Positions 33,606 through 44,065 of a DNA stretch of 64,000 nucleotides are shown here, in pieces (position 1 is the first letter of the stretch; each line of letters starts with the position of its first letter). The notes under the pieces are model-generated. The model ran no database searches, was not told the DNA's origin, and was given only the letters and a program-made list of their open reading frames with translations. The stretch is from Pollenia angustigena (taxonomy: Eukaryota > Arthropoda > Insecta > Diptera > Polleniidae), in assembly GCA_930367215.1 (NCBI GenBank), contig OV884059.1, positions 244,093,803-244,157,802 of the forward strand, in the 5' to 3' direction. The translations under genes were made by a program, and so were the position numbers.

Positions 33606-34031
33606 CCCTGCAAATAATAGGACCAGTCCAAACACGCGTGTAAAGAGTAGTCCACAAGGGACCAGGACTAGTCCACAAGTAACCCAAACGTATGGAAAAA
33701 ACCTGGTCTATTTAACATTACGATGTCCTAGGAGAGGACCATATAACCCACCTTTGGACCACTAAGGAGTAGTTTTAAAACTACTCCATGGTATATAACC
33801 CACCTTTGGACCAGTAAGGAGTAGTTTTAAAACTACTCCATGGTATACTTAAGAGGATTAGTTTTGAAGTCGTTTAAACACGAAAGCATGTCGTTAAAAA
33901 ACGAAGACATGTCGTCTCACTACAAACACTTTTTAACAATGGCATGGTCCATGCTTGCATTACATCAGACTAGTCCATGGAGTAGTCCATTTTATCAAAA
34001 TGGGTCAGGTGGTCCAATTTTATTTGCAGGG
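33606..34031. mobile_element. TA-flanked MITE nested in the hAT-like element (426 bp)
   Basis: Inverted ends CCCTGCAAATAA, followed on each side by a GGACCA-type motif, with TA at 33604-33605 and 34032-34033. It contains many GGACCA, ACTAGTCC and TGGTCC motifs and the palindromic duplication at 33741-33845. Probably Tc1/mariner-like by target site. Confidence 0.82.
33741..33845. repeat. Two 52-bp tandem units, each with a 22-bp perfect palindrome
   Basis: Units start at 33741 and 33793 with ATATAACCCACCTTTGGACC. Each carries a perfect 22-bp palindrome centred on TTTTAAAA with GGAGTAG/CTACTCC arms, followed by ATGGTAT. Confidence 0.9.
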
Positions 34032-34865
34032 TAGTCATGCAAACTGTCGAGCAACAACAACATTACTACAACATTACTGAAGAAAGGCAAAAATTTATTT
34101 TTCCTCACCACCATCAGTGATCAGTATTTTTTCGTTGTAATCTGCCTTTTTGCAGAGCTAATAGCTCTGCTCAGACTGCTTTTAGCACACACTTCAGCGG
34201 CTTTTTGTTATTACCAGCCAGAGAAGAATTTTTGTTCTTTGAACTTTAGATTTTTTTTGGTTTGTCTTTTTTAACTAGCTCTTCTTTCAGGAAAAAGTAA
34301 AAAAGCAAAAGGCGAAATAATTTTTTTTAGCTTTTGCTTTTTATGTGGTTGTCCATTTTTGTCGCTGGCTGGTAAAATAGCAGTTGTCAGAAAATAAAAA
34401 TAGGAGATTTGCTTTTTTGCACAAACGAAAAACAAAACATTGGCTATTGGAAAAAAATTAAAAATTTCAAAAGCAGTGGCAGAAGCAAAAATAAAAAGCA
34501 GCCAGCTGATGGGTGCTTTTAAACCAGAGTCCGCCAAACACATACATTTAAAATTTAAACCCTGTTTAAAACATAGATAGATACATATTTGTGTAGACAA
34601 ATAAGCTATGTATTTTAAAAAAAATTAGGATAACGAGGGGAGATAGGGGGCGACTTATGCCTCTCCAACATCATTTATTTTCTCTAAAATTTCTTGATTA
34701 TTTTCCATACTTTGAATTTATAATTTTTCATATGCTACATACATAAATACACTGGATGAAATTTTTAAAGAAAAACTCTTCTTTACAACTTATTAAAAAG
34801 AAATGTTTGAATTTAAAAACGTTACAGAAAGGCGTCTAAGCAAGCGCTAAATGTATTAAGTTGCG

Positions 34866-35162
34866 GTTACACTCTTTCTTATTAACACAACATACAAATC
34901 AATACTTTCATGCATACATAAAAACAATATCTTCCATGTCGTGTCGTCTACCTATGCTTTGTGTGTGTGACATCGATAAGTGCAAAAAAAATGTGGGGAT
35001 GCGTAAAGGGTTTTTACATGCAAAAATAAAAATATCGTAGAGCCACTTGTTGCTGTCACACGCACATTGCATAGGTAGACGACACGAGATGGAAGATATC
35101 GTTTTTTATGTATGCATGTAAGTATTGATTTGTATGTTGTGCTAATAAGAAAGAGTGAAACA
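34866..35162. mobile_element. Foldback MITE with about 90-bp arms (297 bp)
   Basis: The arm from ACTCTTTCTTATTA through CATGCATACATAAAAAC to GTCGTCTACCTATGC (34968) returns as GCATAGGTAGACGAC and onward to TAATAAGAAAGAGTG at about 35160. The central loop is about 110 bp. Target duplication not clear. Confidence 0.85.
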
Positions 35163-35284
35163 ACCACTCACTACATATTTATTTATAGCGTTTGCTTAAG
35201 ATACATTTACACGACATGTTTTTTACATCTGACTTGTCAACTTTTCATGTCACATGTTGCTGTGTTATTATGTAATTATTATTA

Positions 35285-35408
35285 TTGTGATTGGCGTATT
35301 TAAAATACGCCTACGACTGTTTGGTAATAGATTAAAGAAAACAAATTCACGTTCTCTTTAATCTATAACCAAATAGTCGTAGGCGTATTTTAAATACGCC
35401 AAACACAA
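35285..35408. mobile_element. Palindromic MITE with TA sites (124 bp)
   Basis: Inverted halves TTGTGATTGGCGTATTT and its mirror, meeting in an AAACAAATTCACG loop. TA lies at 35283-35284 and 35409-35410. GGCGTATTTAAAATACGCC is itself a palindrome near each end. Confidence 0.85.
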
Positions 35409-35483
35409 TAGTTTGAAAAAAATACACAGCTAATGTGTCCAAATACATAAAAACCTTTATATTTTTAAAATTTTATTAAAATC

Positions 35484-35680
35484 AATGTAAATGAAATACT
35501 CGAGCTCGAGGTCAGTTGTTTAAATAATTTTTAATTTAATTTTTACAATTATCCCTGAAGATGAAATTCGATGAATTTCGAAATATCGGAAAAATAAATT
35601 AAAAATTATTTAAACAACTGACCCCGAGCTCGAGTATTTCATTTACATTGCAAATTAAAAGGTCGAATAAATACAACATT
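35484..35680 (+). mobile_element. PLE-derived palindromic insertion with hammerhead-like core (197 bp)
   Basis: Flanked by an exact 17-bp duplication AAAATTTTATTAAAATC (35467-35483 and 35681-35697). Arms of about 58 bp (AATGTAAATGAAATACTCGA onward) form an inverted repeat around CTGAAGA (35555-35561), a 6-bp stem GAAATT / AATTTC with loop CGATG, and GAAA (35580-35583). It aligns with the terminal region of the PLE at 19660-21210. It interrupts a block repeat whose halves rejoin cleanly. Looks like a short non-autonomous PLE product. Confidence 0.8.
35555..35583 (+). ncRNA. Hammerhead-like ribozyme core
   Basis: CTGAAGA fits CUGANGA; stem II is six perfect base pairs; GAAA follows. The long inverted arms outside would form stem I of a type I hammerhead. 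Stem III is very short and I cannot name a clear cleavage triplet, so activity is uncertain. Confidence 0.5.
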
Positions 35681-35689
35681 AAAATTTTA

Positions 35690-36010
35690 TTAAAATCTAT
35701 TAAATAGTTTCGGAGAGGCAGAAATTGCCCCCTATAACCCTTTTAGTCATATTTTTTAAAAAATACATAGCTTATGTGTCTATGTAAATATGGGTCTATC
35801 TATGTTTTAAATTTCATTAAGATCTCCCCTCGTTATCCTATTTTTTTAATAAATACATAGCTCAAGTGTCTATATAAATATGAATCTATCCATGTTTTAA
35901 ATTTCATTAAAATCTGTCAGGTAGCTTCGGAGAGCAGAAATTGCTCCTTCCCACCCCTCGTGGTCCTATTTTTATAAAAATGTATAGCTTATGTGTAGTT
36001 TTACATAGGT
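35690..36010 (-). repeat. About 150-bp block repeats, two units
   Basis: Two units with TAGTTTCGGAGAGGCAGAAA, CATAGCTTATGTGTCTAT and ATGTTTTAAATTTCATTAA, in reverse orientation to the family at 32855 and 30590. Units begin near 35700 and 35850. Confidence 0.75.
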
Positions 36011-36913
36011 ACTGCTGATTTTACGGACAAATTTATTTTAAATATCATAAATTATATGTACATAGTCCCATACCTGCCTAGTGACAAAGCACATTTTTGG
36101 TAAATTTCTTTTTTTTTAAGTTTTACACAGAAGTGCCAAAAATACTGAAGGTATTTTTTTAAACATGGATATTTTATTTGTGTTGCAGATAACCAAAACG
36201 CATTCATGGGTATTGAATAACATCTGCATAATATTCATGTATTTTTGTTTACTGAATGTGGTTGCGTGAAGATATTGTCGTGCATAAGTATAAGTAATAA
36301 CCATACTATAATTAAATGCCTTGAGGCGAAAAGTAGGTTTACTTTCTACTTTTGTAAGCGTCACAAGCAGCGTTCGAACAAATCAGCTGATTTTGACAAA
36401 TTAAATTTTGTTTTTACTTGTGATGCTGCTGCATAAAATGCGTTGCATGTAACTTAAAATGAAGAACGCAAGTAAGGTTAGAAAAGCATGCGCTGTGTGG
36501 AGGCGAAAACGCGTGGTATGGACCTCCAGCTTAAGTGTTTCATATTTGAACAAATAATTGATGTGCACTGTGAGTAGGGTAGCCAGATTTTAAATTCGGA
36601 AAAACAGTACATTGAACACAAAAAAACAGTACAATCAAGAAAAAAACAGTACATTTTTTTAACGAAAAATATATTGCTCTATTTGCGTTTAAAAAGCAAA
36701 CACCACAAACGAAGCATTTGGCCAGTAAAACCATAACATTGCTGTAAGCCATATAAGAAAGGAGAAAAGACGAACTTAGCTTGAAACAATTAACTCATTG
36801 ATTGTGATACATAGTACGATTTTCTTTAAACATATTCGTATTTAAAGAAATTTTTTTTTATAGAATTTGTTTGTTTCTTAAATTAATTTTCCAATTTCAA
36901 ACAATTTTAAATT

Positions 36914-37029
36914 ATTAATGGCCAATTTTACCAGGTTCAGCTAAAATTAACTTTTACTATAACAATAGATTTTTTTACATTTATAATGATAGTTAATTAT
37001 ACCTGAACTTGGTGAAATTGGTCATTAAT
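36914..37029. repeat. Inverted repeat inside hAT-like element (116 bp)
   Basis: Arms of about 38 bp: ATTAATGGCCAATTTTACCA and its near mirror, separated by about 40 bp. The arm resembles sequence just outside the foldback at 7033-7062 (GAACTTGGTGAAATTG), so it is a shared repeat family. Confidence 0.75.
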
Positions 37030-37211
37030 CTATAAAATCCAAAAACATACATAGTTTGGTTTATTTTTATTTAACAAAATCTGAAAATATTAAAATAGTA
37101 AAAAAAAAAAAGGTTTCAATAAAATTTAAAACAAAAATTTCTGTCTGTAAAACAATCAAGTGCAATTGAAAACGATGAATATTTTCAATAAAATTTTTGT
37201 AAAAATTAACT

Positions 37212-37406
37212 CAGGGGTATGATGGAAATCGAAAACGCAAGAATTTTACAAGTCGTTTTTTAACAAGATTTCTGTAATAAAATAATTTTATGGCAAATAT
37301 TTATCTATTAAACAGAATTTTATAAAAAAAATTATAAAAGTTTTATTAAAAGTGTATTAAAAACAACTTCCAAATTCTTGCGTTTTCGATTTCCATCACA
37401 CTCCTG
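37212..37406. mobile_element. MITE with 35-bp inverted ends (195 bp)
   Basis: Ends CAGGGGTATGATGGAAATCG and, in reverse complement, CAGGAGTGTGATGGAAATCG, continuing AAAACGCAAGAATTT. No target duplication recognised. Confidence 0.75.
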
Positions 37407-37687
37407 TATGTTTTTCTTATTTCAGTAGTTTAGGTAAAGAAAAGTGGTCCTCAATGGTATTAGGTATTTTAATAAATTTTTAACACTTAGAATTCTCCAA
37501 ATTTGTTCGTTTTCAATTTCATGTGATTTCGATATCCAAAACATGCCCGAAAATTAAAAAAGTTCTAAAAATTTAATGTAATTGTGTTGGAATAAGTATT
37601 ATTAATTTAGTATTTAAAAAAATTTTTTTGATCTTGTTTTTGTCTTTCTCAGGTGTTGAAAGGGAAATACTATTGGAAGAGGTAGCC

Positions 37688-37893
37688 CAAGGCGAATTCA
37701 ACTACAGGTGGTGTCGGAACTACAACAATCCAAAAACAACAGAAACAACATATCGTTTTTTGCATTGCATTGTTAGTGCCATTAGCTCGAAATGTCAACC
37801 ATTATTAGGAAAACACTAACAAATCAAAACAAATAAGCCCGAACTGTCAAAATCAGATGCCGTTTCGACACCACCTGTAGTTAATTCGCCTTG
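37688..37893. mobile_element. hAT-like MITE with 8-bp duplication (206 bp)
   Basis: Flanked by AGGTAGCC at 37680-37687 and 37894-37901. Ends CAAGGCGAATT are inverted copies, with similarity reaching CTACAGGTGGTGTCG. Nested in the element at 36575-38216. Confidence 0.88.
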
Positions 37894-38224
37894 AGGTAGC
37901 CATAAAATCATACATATGTCTTACAAATAACAACATGAAAATATACTACTGCTGCGAGCCACTCCTTATAATTTAGATTTCTACTGTGAATTTATGAGAA
38001 AACAATGACCACAGCGTAAAAACTCGTATTATTTTAGAACTTTTTTGTTTGGAACACATCTTCGTTTTTTGTACCCTGAACAAAACAAGTACAAAAAACT
38101 GTACAAAGTGTAAAAAACAGTACATTTGCGTACTGTTTTAGGAGTTGTGCATAAAACAGTACAATTGCAAAAAATCTGTGCATGTACTGATTAAAACAGT
38201 ACGTATGGCAACCCTAACTGTGAG

Positions 38225-40520
38225 TAAAGGCAAATAAGTAAGTTTTTCAAAGTAGTTCTCCAGTACACAGTTTCATGTGCTCTGCAATTCTGTTTTGTTT
38301 TGTAATTCTCATTTTTCAACTTAAAGTTGATTGTAGGTGTATTTGTATGTATTTATATATATAATACAAGAGAGAGAGAGAAAGAGGAAAGAAGGCAAAA
38401 AAAAAAACAAAAATTGCAAAACTAGAGTTTTTGAAGTAGAATTTAAAAAAATTGCTGCAACGAAAACTGCAAATCTGGACGATGACTTAGTTAATAACAA
38501 CTTAAGGACCATTAAAATTTCACAGAGTGATGTGACTTAAAAAGTCATCATTAAACCATTTCTTTATAAGTCTTGCGTTTAAATGCTAAACAGAGGGTGG
38601 GTAAAGCTAACAGCATATAAAGCAAAGAGTATGTTAAATATAATGAAGAAGCAAGTAAAACAAAAGAACAGACAAGCATTTGATAGTTGTTCATGGTCCA
38701 TTGCTCCAGTCTGGGCCACCAAAATTTGGAATCATTTCTCTGCTAAATCAGTTTTAACTTTAACGTGCAAACTATCTGTTTAAATAAAAAAAAAGTATTT
38801 ACCATAATTGGTGTTAATTGGCTTGGAAATATTCTATATATCAATTTGGTTTAACTGCAATAAACAACGTATTACACTTAATTACTTTTATTTAAGGACT
38901 TTTGATATATGGGATTTGTATGTATGAAAGTATAATAAATAATTTTTTTTATTTAATATATAAAAAAAATAAAATATGTAATTGCATATTCTTACTAATT
39001 ATTATTTCACAATTTAAACTATAAAAAAAATTATAAAATTAAATATTTTAATTAAACTCCCACATAAATAATATTTTTTTTCTGCTGTAGAAACATTACG
39101 ATTCATTTAAAATATATTTAAATTTGTTTTTTTTTTTTTTTAATGGTTTCAAAGAAGAGGAAACTTCAACAGATGAAATAAGTGAAGAATTGAATTTAAT
39201 GAGAGTATTAAATTAATTCTGTTTCGATAAAATTTTAATATCCGGCCCTATGCCAGCATTTTATGGTAAACAACTGATGAACCACAAAAGTTATCATAAA
39301 AGAAACTGCTGTGACAGTTTACTAGTTAACTTAAAGGCAACTCATTTAGCTTTTCATAAAAAGTCACGGGATATTTTCTTTTAGTTAATTGGATTTTCTT
39401 TGAAAACTGTATTTTTACCATTAACTCGTCTTAACATCTGTTATGACTTGACATTGAAAATAATTTATTTTCATACTTTTCATTCGAAATAATAAATGCT
39501 TAAATGATTAAAAAAAAAATTTACAAGGAATAGTGTATTTAAAAAAGAACAACAAAATAAATATCGATACTGAAATAATCAAAAAAAATGTTCGTAGAAA
39601 ATTCTGTTTAAATCTTTATATTTAATTAAGGTCGTGATAAATTTTTGCTAGAGATATCATTTACTAAATGCGAATTTCTACACTAGGCAAAAATCTAAAT
39701 TTGTAGACTCTTTTTTAATAAAAATATGACATTAGCGTCAAGTTTAATGTGCTGCTGTTCACATATCTGTCCTCAGTTTGCTCCAGTCACTTATACCACA
39801 TACAAGTGCAGCTTTTGAATTTATTTAAGACAAATTAAACAAAAATAATTGTAAAACATTAAAATAAATAAGAAAATACACAGAGTTTCCGTTAGATTTC
39901 AAAGTGCTACGATATTTTGCATTTGCTCTTTTCCAATATTTATTTTCTATTTTTTTTTTTTTTTTTTTATATATTATTTGGTGTAATTAATTAGTTTTTG
40001 GTAGTGATAAGTTTTGATTTGATTTTCTATGTATTCCTTTTATAAATTTTTTATCTCGAAGAAGACATTCCACAATATTTCCAAATAACACTGCATAACA
40101 AAAAAAAAAAAAAAACCAGCCTTAATACTTGCAATGCTAAATGAAAGTAGACCACTAGTAGACCAAATCTGCCAAAGGGGTTTGAAAAGTTAGATCGGGT
40201 TCCCGAAATATGGGCCCCTAAAGTTTTTGAATTTTTTTAAAAGGCGTTCGGAATAAGTAAAAAAAATATACTAAACGTATATATAATTTAAAAAATAATT
40301 TCAAATATCTTCTGTAGAATCGTAGGAGGATTCTTTTCTTAGAATATATTAACCCTCTAACACTCATTTAAAGGTGTAATTTCTGTCGATTTTTTTAAAT
40401 GTTCCACGAATTTCACTAGGGGTCTTTTAAGACCAAAAGTTTGTGCATTGTATGTAAAAAAGATTTTCGAAATTCCGTGCCTTGAAATTTTTGAATTTAT
40501 TGAAAAGTGTTGCATGTGTT
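38225..40520. other. No gene seen, 2.3 kb
   Basis: AT-rich DNA with a GA-rich run at 38366-38400 and poly-T tracts at 39127-39141 and 39951-39969. Short ORFs near 38337-38783 show no motif. An isolated TTAACCCTCTAACACT near 40350 resembles a piggyBac-like tip but has no partner. Confidence 0.55.
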
Positions 40521-40662
40521 AAGGCTGGTGGCGATGACCCGAATTTTCTTGCACATTGTTATCAAGGGGGCAAATTACGGTACTCGATATCGACCGAAAT
40601 TTCCATTTAAATTGTATTGTAATTTCGATCGATATCTAATGCCGTAATCTGCCACCAGTCCT
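40521..40662. mobile_element. Short palindromic MITE (about 142 bp)
   Basis: Ends AGGCTGGTGGC and GCCACCAGTCCT are inverted. Inside, ATTACGGTACTCGATATCGA mirrors ATCGATATCTAATGCCGTAA. Candidate TA site on both sides. Confidence 0.7.
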
Positions 40663-40848
40663 ACACACATCCAATGAAATATCAAAGATGATTTTTAGGT
40701 GGGCCTCAAATTCAATACTATGAAGTTTCCAAATTTGTTACTGCAGTAAAAGTTTAAAGAAGATAAGTGGGAAATATGTTCTAATATGGACCAATTTCAA
40801 AAAAATCTACTAAAATTTAATCTTAATAACTATATATAAAATGTTCAA

Positions 40849-41215
40849 CATTTTTCATTTTTCGAATTTATTCTATGAGCTTAATTTCAGTTATGTATTT
40901 TATAAAGTTTTTTTTAATAGTTATATTCCTTCAATTTTTCAGAAATGACTTTATACATTACTAGACTATTACTTATATTGTATTTTCTTGTTACATTTTA
41001 CCTTAGCTTTCCTTTGGAAAGCAATGAGATATATTTTATGTACATAAAAATTTAAAATTTTCTGGCCCGCTACGGCCTTCGTCAGCATTCTTTGTGTCAC
41101 ACTGGATAGTGGTACTTTATAAATTGAATGCATTTAACTTAACAATTTTAACAAATAGAGAAAATGTTGAATATAGTATAAAGTAACCTTCGGAAGGAAA
41201 TAATTCCCAGTTTCA
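40849..41215 (+). repeat. Dispersed repeat, copy 1 (CGTAGCGGGCC family)
   Basis: Contains GAAATGACTTTATACA, CTTTGGAAAGCAATGAG, TGGCCCGCTACGGCC and TCAGCATTCTTTGTGTC. The same landmarks occur in reverse order and orientation at 43615-44060. No coding sequence seen. Confidence 0.8.
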
Positions 41216-41219
41216 AAAT

Positions 41220-42478
41220 GAGGCGCTCAGCGCCAAAACGGCCTAAGCCCAAAAAAATGGTTCTGAGAAAAACAAAGTTAAAAGAAAATAAGTTTTTTAA
41301 ATATTTTTATTTTTTTTTTTTATTAATCGTTAATAAATATTAGTTTAATATTTGTTTTAGGTTAATTATTAGGTCTTAATTAACTTAGATAAAGACAGTT
41401 TTAAACAGTTAATACAAAAATTAAAGTGACTTAGGCCATTTTGGATTTTATTGATATATTGATAAGAACTGAGGGTTAGGCCATTTTGGCTCCATTTATT
41501 AAAACATACAAAATTTCTTCAGATAAATAATAAAAATAATTTTTTCTTTGGCTTTCGAATTTGTTTTTAAATTATTCTCACTGAAATGCTGATGACATTT
41601 TAACGGACATGGACATTCAAGTGCATTAAGTGTTTTAGCTGGCTTCATAACTCCTTTCACAGTTTTATAAGATTTTCCAGAATTTCTCTGAACTTTACTT
41701 ACGTGTTTTTTCCAGTTAGATTTCTTGGCAATCCGTTTTCTAGTAGATATTTTCAATTCATTGCTGCTTTCAACTTCTACATATGTCTGGTTCAGCTGAC
41801 CTGCTTTCATTTTCTGTTATTCCGATCTGGGATTCTGTTGCCGCAAGTCCCGATGGCCCAGGCACTGTATGTTCTGAAGAGAGAGATGAAATTGATGACC
41901 CACTTGGTGTTGGGACATACTCCGATCCAGAATTTTCGAAGTCTTGTAAACTCATGGAGTCAGCATCAGAAATGTTTATTGACGTACTATTTTTTTTTCT
42001 TGCTAATACATTTTCAATTAAAAAAACTGATAACACACTTCAATAGATCTTATGAACTTACCTTTGACAAAATAGTGGATTTATTATTTAAACAAAAATA
42101 ACTATTTAACGAGCTATTCAAAATTACAGTTTGACATTTAATGGGTAAAAGCAACAATCAAAACAAACTATGAAACCAAGGTTGATTAAAATGCATTTTG
42201 GAACAAAAATCGCAACAGGTGATGGCATAATTAAACTTTATTACTTAAACTATGGTTTTTACTTTAACATACGTTTTTAGCCTAACCCACACATATTTTT
42301 TATTTCTAGGATTCGATTTGGCCTAAGCGGCTTAGGTAGGCAGGTAGTATAACCTAGTATTATACTATGCAATAGGGAGTTTTTTTAGTATTTATTTCAG
42401 AAGGTTCCGGTTACATCAGCATAGTCAGTTTGATTTTTTTGAAAATGAGGGTTAGGCCGTTTCGGCGCTGAGCGCCTC
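41220..42478 (-). mobile_element. TIR element with unassigned ORF (1259 bp)
   Basis: Ends GAGGCGCTCAGCGCC are perfect inverted copies, with similarity reaching about 28 bp (AAACGGCCTAA). The tip contains its own hairpin, GGCGCT-CA-GCGCC. The motif TTAGGCCATTTTGG recurs at 41429 and 41474, with variants at 42310 and 42442, as subterminal sites. An interrupted ORF lies inside on the minus strand. No convincing target duplication (AT at most), so superfamily open. Confidence 0.8.
41499..42036 (-). pseudogene. Transposon-encoded basic protein, N-terminal part, one frameshift
   Basis: The first frame (42036-41770) begins MLSVFLIENVLARKKNS and has an acidic, Ser-rich middle (SGSSISSLSSEHTVPGPSG). 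At about 41775 a one-base shift moves to the frame ending at 41499, which reads STRKRIAKKSNWKKHVSKVQ, RNSGKSYKTVKGVMKPAK, then a CPCPLKC-type cysteine motif and HQHFSENN. I recall this W-K-x-NSGK-Y and Cys arrangement from the N-terminal region of insect transposon-like proteins, but cannot name the family. No DDE domain follows, so this is a deletion derivative. It could instead be a two-exon gene spliced at the apparent shift. Confidence 0.55.
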
Positions 42479-42668
42479 ATATATAAAATGGTTCAAAACT
42501 TTATTCCGGATAGAGTTTAGGATAGGGACTTTGTGAAATAATGGACCGTCTCTCACTATTAATAACAATTAAAAATATTATTCATGGGATCTCAAAAAGT
42601 TATGTTAATTTTATATTAAAGTTCTTTGGCCAGAATATTATTTTGATAAAAACATCTATATTAATAAG

Positions 42669-43030
42669 CTTTGATTTGTCGTCTTAATAAAAACACTAAA
42701 ACTTATTGTTGTGGGATAAGCTTGTTTCTGTGCGCATTTCACTGGTTAGGCCAGATCATCGGGAAACATTCTCCTCTTTTTTACTTTTTTTAGAAAAGCC
42801 AAAGATATTATCAAACAAAACTGCATTAATGAGAATTACAAAAACTAAAAAAGTCTTCTCAGAGCTTAAACAAAATACCAACAATAAACAGCGAGTTTAA
42901 TTGCTTTCTTGTTTTCGCCAGTTCAGTTTTTTATGCCGTGCACTTGCATATTTATTATCAAAGGGAATACAAAATTTTTAATTAATTAGATTTTTTGTCT
43001 TGCTTAATTTCCAGTTTCCTAGTTTTGAGT
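42669..43030 (+). repeat. Diverged 450-bp repeat unit
   Basis: Shares AATAAAAACACTAAAACTTA, GTGCGCATTTCACTGG, CCAGATCATCGGGAAAC, CAATAAACAGCGAGTTTA and GCCGTGCACTTGC with the family at 4168 and 58488, and runs into the start of a second unit (TTGCTTAATTTCCAG) near 43003. Confidence 0.8.
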
Positions 43031-43269
43031 GCTAATATGCATGGATTCGAAGTCGGTACCCTTGTTCTGGTGCCACAGCTTTGTGGTTAAGGAGGAAGGG
43101 GGCGCTGGTCAACGCATTTTTGACCCTGTGTTAAGAGCACCGTGAGGAAAGGTCTTCGGACGATGATCACGTTATACAGGACAAATCTGTCCATCAGAGC
43201 AGTGTCATAAGGTCCGTGGACGTAAAAACACTTTGTAGAGTGTCATAATGTCCACAACATGTTTACAAA

Positions 43270-43432
43270 CTCGAAAGCATAGCCGACCTTCGGCCGGGTG
43301 CAAGGATTTTCTCCTCTTTGATAAAACAAGTACCGGCTTCGCTAACTAAAGCTTCTCTGCACAGCCGGCCTTCGGCCGGGCGCAAGGATTTTCTCCTTTA
43401 TGGTATAACAAATACTGGCTTCGCTAACAAAT
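43270..43432 (+). repeat. Two tandem GC-richer units (about 90 bp)
   Basis: GGCCGGGTGCAAGGATTTTC at 43294 and GGCCGGGCGCAAGGATTTTC at 43374 start two similar units, each followed by a CTGGCTTCGCTAAC or CCGGCTTCGCTAAC phrase. GC content is clearly higher than in neighbouring DNA. Origin unknown. Confidence 0.75.
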
Positions 43433-43614
43433 AGGCTTTTTACACTGTTCAACATCTTACATCTACCATCAAAGATGTAGAAAATGTGAAACACTCGTTT
43501 ACATTGCTCACATCTAACATCTACCATCAAACAAAAAATGTCACCATTTTTGAAAAAAAAAAATATTTTTAAAATTAAAAATGTTTTTTCTACAAAAGTG
43601 CTAAAATTTAAAAA

Positions 43615-44060
43615 AAAGCTTTATAAAATACATAACTGAAATTTAGCTCATAGAATAAATTCGAAAAAATAAAAAATGTTGAATATTATATAAAGTAACC
43701 TTCGGAAGGAAATAATTCCCAGTTTCTATTTGTTAAAATAGTTGAGTTAAATACATTCAATTTATAAAGTAACACTATCCAGTGAGACACAAAGAATGCT
43801 GACGACGGCCGTAGCGGGCCAGAAAATGCATTACATTCTGCTGGTGTCTAATAATTGTAAATTTTTCTGTACATTCAATATACCTCATTGCTTTCCAACG
43901 GAAGGCTAAGGTCAAATGTAAAAAGAAAATACAATATAAAAGTCTGGTAGTGTATAAAGTCATTTCTGAAAAATTGTAGGAATAGAACTTTTACAAAAAA
44001 GCTTTATAAAATACATAACTGAAATTTAGCTCATAGAATAAATTCGAAAAATGAAAAATG
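43615..44060 (-). repeat. Dispersed repeat, copy 2, inverted to 40849-41215
   Basis: Carries GACACAAAGAATGCTGACGA, GGCCGTAGCGGGCCAG and TCATTGCTTTCCAACGGAAG in reverse order to copy 1. The flanking phrase AATTTAGCTCATAGAATAAA occurs at both ends (43638 and 44023) as a direct repeat of about 90 bp. Confidence 0.8.
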
Positions 44061-44064
44061 TTGA

Positions 44065-44065
<1 letters not shown>

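Larger units (their letters stand above)
33048..34564. mobile_element. hAT-like element with perfect 8-bp duplication (1517 bp)
   Basis: Flanked by TTTAAAAC at 33040-33047 and 34565-34572. Ends are CAGGGTTTAAA on both sides, the classic hAT tip. The flanks rejoin into a continuous block repeat, which confirms the insertion. The interior has scattered AAAAGCAGC motifs in both orientations, plausible transposase-binding subterminal repeats, and carries the TA-flanked MITE at 33606-34031. No transposase seen. Confidence 0.88.
32855..34690 (+). repeat. About 125-bp block repeats, split by a hAT-like element
   Basis: Units contain CTCTCCAAAACTATCTAACA, GATTTTAATGA, ATCCATATTAATATGGAC and GAGGGGAGATAGGGGG. 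They occur here at 32870-33047, resume at 34565-34690 after the insertion, and appear in the reverse orientation at 35690-36010. They look like tandem units of a larger dispersed repeat. Confidence 0.7.
36575..38216. mobile_element. hAT-like element with perfect 8-bp duplication (1642 bp)
   Basis: Flanked by ACTGTGAG at 36567-36574 and 38217-38224. Tips TAGGGTAGCCA and TAGGGTTGCCA are inverted copies. Near both ends the motif AAACAGTAC recurs many times (36601-36655 and 38080-38205), a dense subterminal repeat array. Three smaller inverted-repeat elements lie inside. No transposase seen. Confidence 0.88.

Noticed and set aside
37628..37819. Plus-strand ORF with REILLEEVAQGEFNYRWC
   Set aside because: It spans the end and arm of the 206-bp hAT-like MITE, so it is not a gene.
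41703..42101. Plus-strand ORF of 132 codons
   Set aside because: Antisense shadow of the minus-strand transposon ORF at 41499-42036.
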